Below, in pieces: positions 7,291 to 11,557 of a DNA stretch of 14,068 nt; the first letter of the stretch is position 1; every line of letters begins with the position of its first letter. Source of the DNA: DASWHD01 sp036393335 (GTDB lineage: Bacteria; CG2-30-53-67; CG2-30-70-394); contig DASWHD010000251.1 of assembly GCA_036393335.1 (NCBI GenBank), forward strand, positions 1 to 14,068. Direction: 5' to 3'. A model generated the notes under the pieces. It was not told the DNA's origin, searched no databases, and was given only the letters and a program-made list of their open reading frames with translations. A program made the translations under genes and the position numbers.

Positions 7291-8379
7291 ATGAACCCCT
7301 GGCTCTGCCTGAATCACGTCCCGGGCCTCGGCCCGCGCGGCGTCGCTGCCCTGCTGGCAGTCCATGGAGACGCCGCGGCGATCCTCGCGGCGGGGCGCTC
7401 TGGCAGGCTGGGGGTGGACGGGGTGCGTGGCGAGGCCCGGGCCGCTCTGCGTGACGGTCGCTATAGGGAGGCGGCGGTGGCGGATGCACGGCGGGCGACG
7501 GAGGCCGGAGTGACCATTGTTCCGCTGCCGGACCTGCCGGCAGGGCTCCAAGCCCTGGTCGACCCCCCGCCGGTGCTGTACGTCGCGGGCGACCTGCTTC
7601 CCCGGGACGGGGTGGCGATCGCCATGGTCGGTTCCCGGGCCGCCACCCGTTACGGCCTGCACGTGGCCGCGATCCTGGCGCGGGACCTCGCCGGCCGCGG
7701 CGCGACTATTGTCTCGGGGCTCGCCACCGGCATCGACGCGGCGGCCCACGAGGGAGCCCTGGCGGCCGGCGGGCGGACCCTGGCGGTGCTCGGCTGCGGT
7801 GTCGACGTGGTCTACCCGGCGGACAGCGAGCCGCGGAGGTTGGCGATCCGCGACCACGGCGCCCTGCTCTCCGAGCACCCGATGGGTACCCAGCCGCGCG
7901 GCGGCTTCTTCCCGCGCCGCAACCGGATCATCGCCGCCCTGGCAGTCGGCACGGTGGTGGTGGAGGCCCAGGAGCGCTCCGGCGCCCTGATCACCGCACG
8001 CCTCGCCGGGGAATTGGGCCGGGAGGTCTTCGCCGTGCCAGGCAACATCACCAGCTCACGGTCGGTGGGCGCCAACCGCCTCATCCAGCAAGGGGCGCTG
8101 CTGGTGCAAAGCGGGGTGGATGTGGTATCAGCGCTCCCCCCCGCAGTACAGGGTTACCTGCAAACTCCCCCGCGCGCCCCCCGGACGTTGGTCCCGACCT
8201 CGGGCCTCGCCACACGGCTCCTGGCGGCGCTGACGGATTCGGAGCGCCGGGTGGACGAGTTGGTGGCCCTTACCCAGACTGGTGTCTCCGCCCTGCTGGC
8301 GGAGTTGACTCAATTAGAGCTCCATGGGCTGATTCGCCAGACCGATGGAGGCGGGTACATCACTGTAGATAGTAGGTAG
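7291..8379 (+). CDS. dprA: DNA-processing protein DprA (Smf)
   Basis: 362 residues, typical for the full-length DprA family. DprA binds ssDNA and loads RecA during natural transformation; it is also widespread in bacteria not known to be competent. Visible features are an N-terminal helix-hairpin-helix-like region (PGLGPRGVAALL, 11-22), a Rossmann-like core with VGSRAATRYG (113-122), SGLATGIDAAAHEGAL (142-157), VLGCGVDVVYP (166-176), FPRRNRIIAAL (207-217), ERSGALITARLA (228-239) and VPGNITSSRSVGANRLI (249-265), then a C-terminal winged-helix-like domain (about 305-358, ending GGYITVD). ATG at 7291 gives the expected N-terminus, but the bases before it are a REP-like repeat with no spaced Shine-Dalgarno. 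The stop lies in a heptamer repeat. topA follows 97 bases later. Many bacteria keep dprA next to topA; smg, often between them in gammaproteobacteria, is absent. Confidence 0.95.
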   Translation: MNPWLCLNHVPGLGPRGVAALLAVHGDAAAILAAGRSGRLGVDGVRGEARAALRDGRYREAAVADARRATEAGVTIVPLPDLPAGLQALVDPPPVLYVAGDLLPRDGVAIAMVGSRAATRYGLHVAAILARDLAGRGATIVSGLATGIDAAAHEGALAAGGRTLAVLGCGVDVVYPADSEPRRLAIRDHGALLSEHPMGTQPRGGFFPRRNRIIAALAVGTVVVEAQERSGALITARLAGELGREVFAVPGNITSSRSVGANRLIQQGALLVQSGVDVVSALPPAVQGYLQTPPRAPRTLVPTSGLATRLLAALTDSERRVDELVALTQTGVSALLAELTQLELHGLIRQTDGGGYITVDSR

Positions 8380-8392
8380 TAGACAGTAGGTA
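8365..8392 (+). repeat. Four tandem heptamers GTAGRYA covering the dprA stop codon
   Basis: Units are GTAGATA (8365-8371), GTAGGTA (8372-8378), GTAGACA (8379-8385) and GTAGGTA (8386-8392). The dprA TAG at 8377-8379 lies inside the array and the last codons (VDSR) are encoded by it. Because the unit is seven bases, TAG occurs in all three forward frames. Confidence 0.8.
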
Positions 8393-8402
8393 GGGACGAC
8401 CA

Positions 8403-8442
8403 CCGCCCATAGGGCGGGATAAGGCCGCAGGCCGTTCCCGCC
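8403..8442 (+). repeat. Two overlapping, mutually exclusive hairpins between dprA and topA
   Basis: CCGCCC (8403-8408) pairs with GGGCGG (8412-8417). Alternatively GGCGGGA (8413-8419) pairs with TCCCGCC (8436-8442), enclosing a GGCC-GCA-GGCC mini-stem. Both use GGCGG, so only one can form. No T-run follows, so this is not a classical terminator. It may be another dispersed palindrome or a leader structure upstream of topA. Confidence 0.55.
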
Positions 8443-8467
8443 GCTGTTGCCGCAAGCCGCACACCTC

Positions 8468-8471
8468 GGAG
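8468..8471 (+). promoter_or_regulatory. Ribosome-binding site of topA
   Basis: GGAG ends 5 bases before the ATG at 8477. It supports that start over the TTG at 8447, which would add ten residues without family support. Confidence 0.65.
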
Positions 8472-8476
8472 CACCG

Positions 8477-10936
8477 ATGGCAAACTCCCTCGTCGTCGTC
8501 GAATCCCCTGCCAAGGCGCGGACCATCGAGAAGTACCTGGGCAAGGGGTTCAAGATCCTCGCCTCGGTGGGCCACGTGATCGACCTGCCGCAGAAGAACC
8601 TGGGGGTCGACATCGACCACGGCTTCGCGCCGGAGTACCACGTCATCCGCGGCAAGAAGAAGGTCCTGGACGACATCAAACGGGCGGCGCAAAAGGCCGA
8701 TCACGTCTACCTAGCTCCGGACCCGGATCGTGAGGGTGAGGCAATTGCGTGCCACATCGCCGACTATATCGGCGACCACCCATCGCTGCGCCGGGTGACC
8801 ATCCACGAGATCACCAAGCGGGCGGTGCAGGAGGCGATCGCCCAGGCCGGCACCCTCGATCGCAACAAGTACAACGCCCAGCAGGCACGGCGGGTGCTGG
8901 ACCGCATCGTCGGCTACAAGATCAGTCCGATCCTGTGGAAGAAGGTGGGGGGCCGCCTCTCGGCCGGCCGCGTGCAGTCGGTGGCGGTGCGCCTGGTGTG
9001 CGAGCGCGAGGACGAGATCGAGGCGTTCAAGCCCGTCGAGTACTGGTCGATCCACTGCGATCTCGAAGGCCCGAAGCCGCCCCCCTTCGAGGCGCAGGTC
9101 CACAAAGTCGGCGGGAAGAAGGCGCAGATCGCCACCGCGGCCGAGGCCGAGGCCCTGGCCACCGCCATCCGTCAGGCCACCCTCACCGTGGCCGAGGTGG
9201 CCCGCAAGGGGCGCAGCCGCCGGCCGTCGCCGCCCTTCATCACCTCCACTCTCCAGATGGAGGCGGCGCGCAAGCTCGGCTTCTCCGCGAAACGCACCAT
9301 GAGCCTGGCCCAGCGCCTCTACGAGGGGGTCGATGCGGGGCCGCACGGCCGTATCGGTCTCATCACCTACATGCGGACCGACTCGACGCGCCTGTCGGAA
9401 GAGGCACTGGCGTCGATCCGCAGCCACATCGGCGCCGCCTTCGGCGCGGACTACCTGCCCGCCAAAGCGAACGTCTACGCCAAGAAGGCCGGCGCTCAAG
9501 ACGCCCACGAGGCGATCCGGCCGTCCAACGTCGCCATCCTGCCCAAGGAGGTCGCACCCTTCCTGGACCGGGATCTTGCCCGTCTCTACGAGCTGGTCTG
9601 GCAGCGCGCCGTGGCCTCCCAGATGACCCCGGCGCTGTTCGACGCCACCGCCGTCGACATCGCCGGTGCCACGCTCGATGGCCAGCCGATCGTCTTGCGT
9701 GCCACGGGTCAGGTGATGACCTTCGACGGCTTCACCCGCCTCTATCGCGAGGGACGCGACGAGGCCAATGGCAGCGGCGATGCCGATAATGGCGAGGCGA
9801 AGGGCGACGACAACCGGCCCTTACCGCAGCTCGCCCAGGGCGACCCCCTGCGCCTGCGCAAGGTCGACCCGCAGCAGCACTTCACCCAGCCGCCGCCGCG
9901 CTACACCGAGGCGACCCTGGTGAAGATCCTCGAGGAGAAGGGGATCGGCCGTCCCTCCACCTACGCCGCGACCCTCTCGACCATCGTCGACCGCGACTAC
10001 GTGGAGAAGCGGAAAGGCCGTTTTCACCCCACCCACCTGGGACGGTTCGTCAACAAGGTGCTGGTGGCCTCCTTTCCCGACATCCTGGAGGTCGGCTTCA
10101 CCGCCGCCATGGAGGACCACCTCGACCGGGTGGCCGAGGGCGCGGAGGACTGGGTGAAGATCCTGCGCGACTTCTATGGCCCGTTCGAGAAGCGCCTCGC
10201 CGCCGCGCCCAACGTGATCCGCGGGATCCAGGACGACGTCGAGCTCACCGACATCCCGTGCGACAAGTGCGGCGCGCCGATGGCCGTGAAAAGCGGCCGG
10301 ACCGGGGAATTCCTCGCCTGCACCAACTACCCGGAGTGCAAGAATCCCAAGTCGTTCGTCCGCGACGAGGAGGGGCGCGTGCGGATCAAACCCGAGGAGG
10401 TGGCGGACGAGCCGTGTCCCAAGTGCGGTGGCGAGATGGTGGTGAAGTCGGGGCGGTTCGGCGAGTTCTTCGCCTGCCGCAACTACCCGGAGTGCAAGTC
10501 GACGCGCCAGATCAAGCGTGATCCCGCAGATGGCCGGGCCGTCGCCGCCGCCGCCGACCAGATGACCGACAAAAAGTGCTCCAAGTGCGGCAAGCCCCTG
10601 GTGCTGAAGGAAGGCCGGTACGGCCGCTTCCTCGGCTGCTCCGGCTATCCGAAGTGCCGCAACATCGAGCCCGTCTCCACCGGCGTGCCATGCCCCGAGG
10701 AGGGGTGTGACGGCGAGCTGTGTGAGAAGCGGTTCCGTGGCCGTACCTTCTATTCGTGCTCCAACTACCCAACGTGCAAGTACTCCCAGCCCGGCAAGCC
10801 GGTGGCGGAGGTGTGTCCCGAGTGTGGCTTTCCGTGCCTGATGGAGCACCGCGACAAGCACGAGGACTCCACCGTCCTCGCCTGCCCGAACAAGGAGTGC
10901 GGCTATATTCGCAGCCAAAACGAGGTTGCGGCGTAG
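8477..10936 (+). CDS. topA: DNA topoisomerase I (type IA)
   Basis: 819 residues, a normal length. It relaxes negative supercoils by transient single-strand cleavage through a 5'-phosphotyrosine link. The start at ATG 8477 gives the standard NSLVVVESPAKARTIEKYLG N-terminus. The Toprim domain occupies roughly 3-115, with the catalytic Glu9 and the acidic triad in APDPDREGEA (D82, D84, E86). The active-site tyrosine is Tyr298 in GLITYMRTDSTRLS. EKGIGRPSTYA is at 487-497. An acidic low-complexity loop lies at about 428-446. The C-terminus carries Cys4 zinc-ribbon modules beginning at about C595, C647, C701, C739 and C780, i.e. four standard ones plus a fifth, more divergent one (VCPECGFP...). The TAG stop lies inside a perfect 36-bp palindrome. 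It is probably co-directional with dprA; its terminator may be the one at 11303-11328. Confidence 0.97.
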   Translation: MANSLVVVESPAKARTIEKYLGKGFKILASVGHVIDLPQKNLGVDIDHGFAPEYHVIRGKKKVLDDIKRAAQKADHVYLAPDPDREGEAIACHIADYIGDHPSLRRVTIHEITKRAVQEAIAQAGTLDRNKYNAQQARRVLDRIVGYKISPILWKKVGGRLSAGRVQSVAVRLVCEREDEIEAFKPVEYWSIHCDLEGPKPPPFEAQVHKVGGKKAQIATAAEAEALATAIRQATLTVAEVARKGRSRRPSPPFITSTLQMEAARKLGFSAKRTMSLAQRLYEGVDAGPHGRIGLITYMRTDSTRLSEEALASIRSHIGAAFGADYLPAKANVYAKKAGAQDAHEAIRPSNVAILPKEVAPFLDRDLARLYELVWQRAVASQMTPALFDATAVDIAGATLDGQPIVLRATGQVMTFDGFTRLYREGRDEANGSGDADNGEAKGDDNRPLPQLAQGDPLRLRKVDPQQHFTQPPPRYTEATLVKILEEKGIGRPSTYAATLSTIVDRDYVEKRKGRFHPTHLGRFVNKVLVASFPDILEVGFTAAMEDHLDRVAEGAEDWVKILRDFYGPFEKRLAAAPNVIRGIQDDVELTDIPCDKCGAPMAVKSGRTGEFLACTNYPECKNPKSFVRDEEGRVRIKPEEVADEPCPKCGGEMVVKSGRFGEFFACRNYPECKSTRQIKRDPADGRAVAAAADQMTDKKCSKCGKPLVLKEGRYGRFLGCSGYPKCRNIEPVSTGVPCPEEGCDGELCEKRFRGRTFYSCSNYPTCKYSQPGKPVAEVCPECGFPCLMEHRDKHEDSTVLACPNKECGYIRSQNEVAA

Positions 10937-10964
10937 GGGCACGGCATGCCGTGCCCCTACGCCG
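10929..10964. repeat. Perfect 36-bp palindrome containing the topA stop codon
   Basis: GCGTAGGGGCACGGCA (10931-10946) is followed directly by its exact reverse complement TGCCGTGCCCCTACGC (10947-10962), with CG pairing on the outside, so 18 bp per arm and no loop. The topA TAG is 10934-10936. There is no following T-run, so it is better read as a dispersed palindrome than as an intrinsic terminator. Confidence 0.85.
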
Positions 10965-11060
10965 GGCTGAAACCCGATGGATATCGGGGGTTAACCCGCA
11001 TTTCTCACCAGGGATCGTCGCGAGACCGTGTATGTGCGCGGAGATCCTGGATGGCCCGCG

Positions 11061-11124
11061 GTAGGGGAGCCGATTCTATCGGCGACCCTATGTGGCAGAT
11101 CGCCGAAGGGATTCGGCTCCTACC
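11061..11124. repeat. REP-like palindromic pair (copy B), inside the MITE-like element
   Basis: Left unit 11061-11087 (GTAGGGGAGCCGAT ... ATCGGCGACC) has a perfect stem GCCGAT/ATCGGC with a 3-nt loop. Right unit 11100-11124 is inverted and has the GCCGAA/TTCGGC stem with GGGA loop. The 25 bases 11100-11124 are identical to 7266-7290 of copy A. Confidence 0.8.
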
Positions 11125-11150
11125 CCGGACGAGGACACGGTCAGGAGATG

Positions 11151-11176
11151 CGCCCTGCCTGCCGGCAGGCAGGGCG
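11151..11176. repeat. Perfect 26-bp palindrome
   Basis: CGCCCTGCCTGCC (11151-11163) followed directly by GGCAGGCAGGGCG (11164-11176). It is flanked by two similar segments, CACGGTCAGGAGATGC (from 11136) and CACGGTCGCAGCAGATGC (from 11181), which looks like a local duplication around it. Confidence 0.8.
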
Positions 11177-11219
11177 GTTGCACGGTCGCAGCAGATGCAT
11201 GGTGAGAAATGCGGGTTAA

Positions 11220-11302
11220 GTCCCGCGCCAAGCGCGCCGATGAGTTTCGCCAGGCGTAACCGCCTACGGCCCGGTTCCCGCGCTTGGTTTCCCCTCCTCC
11301 CA
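11220..11302 (+). ncRNA. Candidate structured RNA preceding an intrinsic terminator
   Basis: CCAAGCGCG (11228-11236) is a perfect 9-bp inverted repeat of CGCGCTTGG (11279-11287), enclosing an inner hairpin AGGCG (11252-11256)/CGCCT (11261-11265) with a TAAC loop. A terminator follows immediately. CTTGG (11283-11287) could instead pair with CCAAG (11303-11307), giving two exclusive folds. This could be the 3' untranslated region of topA, a small RNA, or part of a decayed mobile element. No known family was recognised and no promoter was identified. Confidence 0.3.
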
Positions 11303-11328
11303 CCAAGCCCGGGGGCCGGGTCTTTTTT
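11303..11328 (+). terminator. Intrinsic terminator, plus strand
   Basis: CCCGG (11308-11312), loop GGG, CCGGG (11316-11320), followed by TCTTTTTT. This is the clearest Rho-independent terminator in the window. The nearest upstream plus-strand gene is topA, whose stop is 372 bases earlier; repeat insertions may have separated them. It could instead end a small RNA from 11220. Confidence 0.75.
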
Positions 11329-11366
11329 CGGCCTCGGGGATTCCGGGAGGTTGGCCGGCGCCACCT

Positions 11367-11450
11367 GTAGGAGCGAGCTCGCTGGCGAACCGACGCCATG
11401 CGCCGGCAGGCTCGGAGGGCCTGGATCGCCGAAGCGATTCGGCTCCTACC
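11367..11450. repeat. REP-like palindromic pair (copy C)
   Basis: Left unit 11367-11390 reads GTAGGAGCGAGCTCGCTGGC with a perfect AGCGAGCTCGCT palindrome (11372-11383), close to the form seen in Pseudomonas REP sequences. Right unit 11426-11450 is inverted, with stem GCCGAA/TTCGGC and loop GCGA, ending CTCCTACC like copies A and B. Confidence 0.75.
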
Positions 11451-11485
11451 ATGGGACCGGGCCGGCGGCGCTGTTCCAACCCGAG

Positions 11486-11510
11486 GTAGAAGCCGGTTGC
11501 ACCGGCGACC
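11486..11510 (+). repeat. Single REP-like unit (copy D)
   Basis: GTAGAAGCCGGTTGCACCGG followed by CGACC; stem GCCGGT (11492-11497)/ACCGGC (11501-11506) with a 3-nt loop. It shares the GTAG.AGCCG head and GGCGACC tail with the left units of copies A and B. No inverted partner is evident. Confidence 0.65.
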
Positions 11511-11521
11511 CGCGCCTCCGG

Positions 11522-11555
11522 CGCCTGCCTGTGCGTGGCCGCACGCAGACAGGCG
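11522..11555. repeat. Imperfect 34-bp palindrome just after the AddA-like gene
   Basis: Centred between 11538 and 11539 (GG|CC), arms of 17 bases with two C/A mismatches and two G·T pairs. It begins two bases past the stop codon of the minus-strand gene. No T-run follows on that strand, so a terminator role is unproven. Confidence 0.55.
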
Positions 11556-11557
11556 GA

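Larger units (their letters stand above)
10991..11219. mobile_element. MITE-like element with 16-bp inverted ends and TTAA at both borders
   Basis: CCCGCATTTCTCACCA (10995-11010) recurs exactly inverted as TGGTGAGAAATGCGGG (11200-11215). Each end is flanked outside by TTAA (10991-10994 and 11216-11219), consistent with a 4-bp target-site duplication. Imperfect similarity continues inward: GACCGTG at 11024-11030 matches CACGGTC at 11181-11187 at almost the same depth (29 versus 28 bases). The 221-bp element has no transposase, so it would be non-autonomous. It contains a REP-like pair and a palindrome. I could not assign the parent transposon family. Confidence 0.65.
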
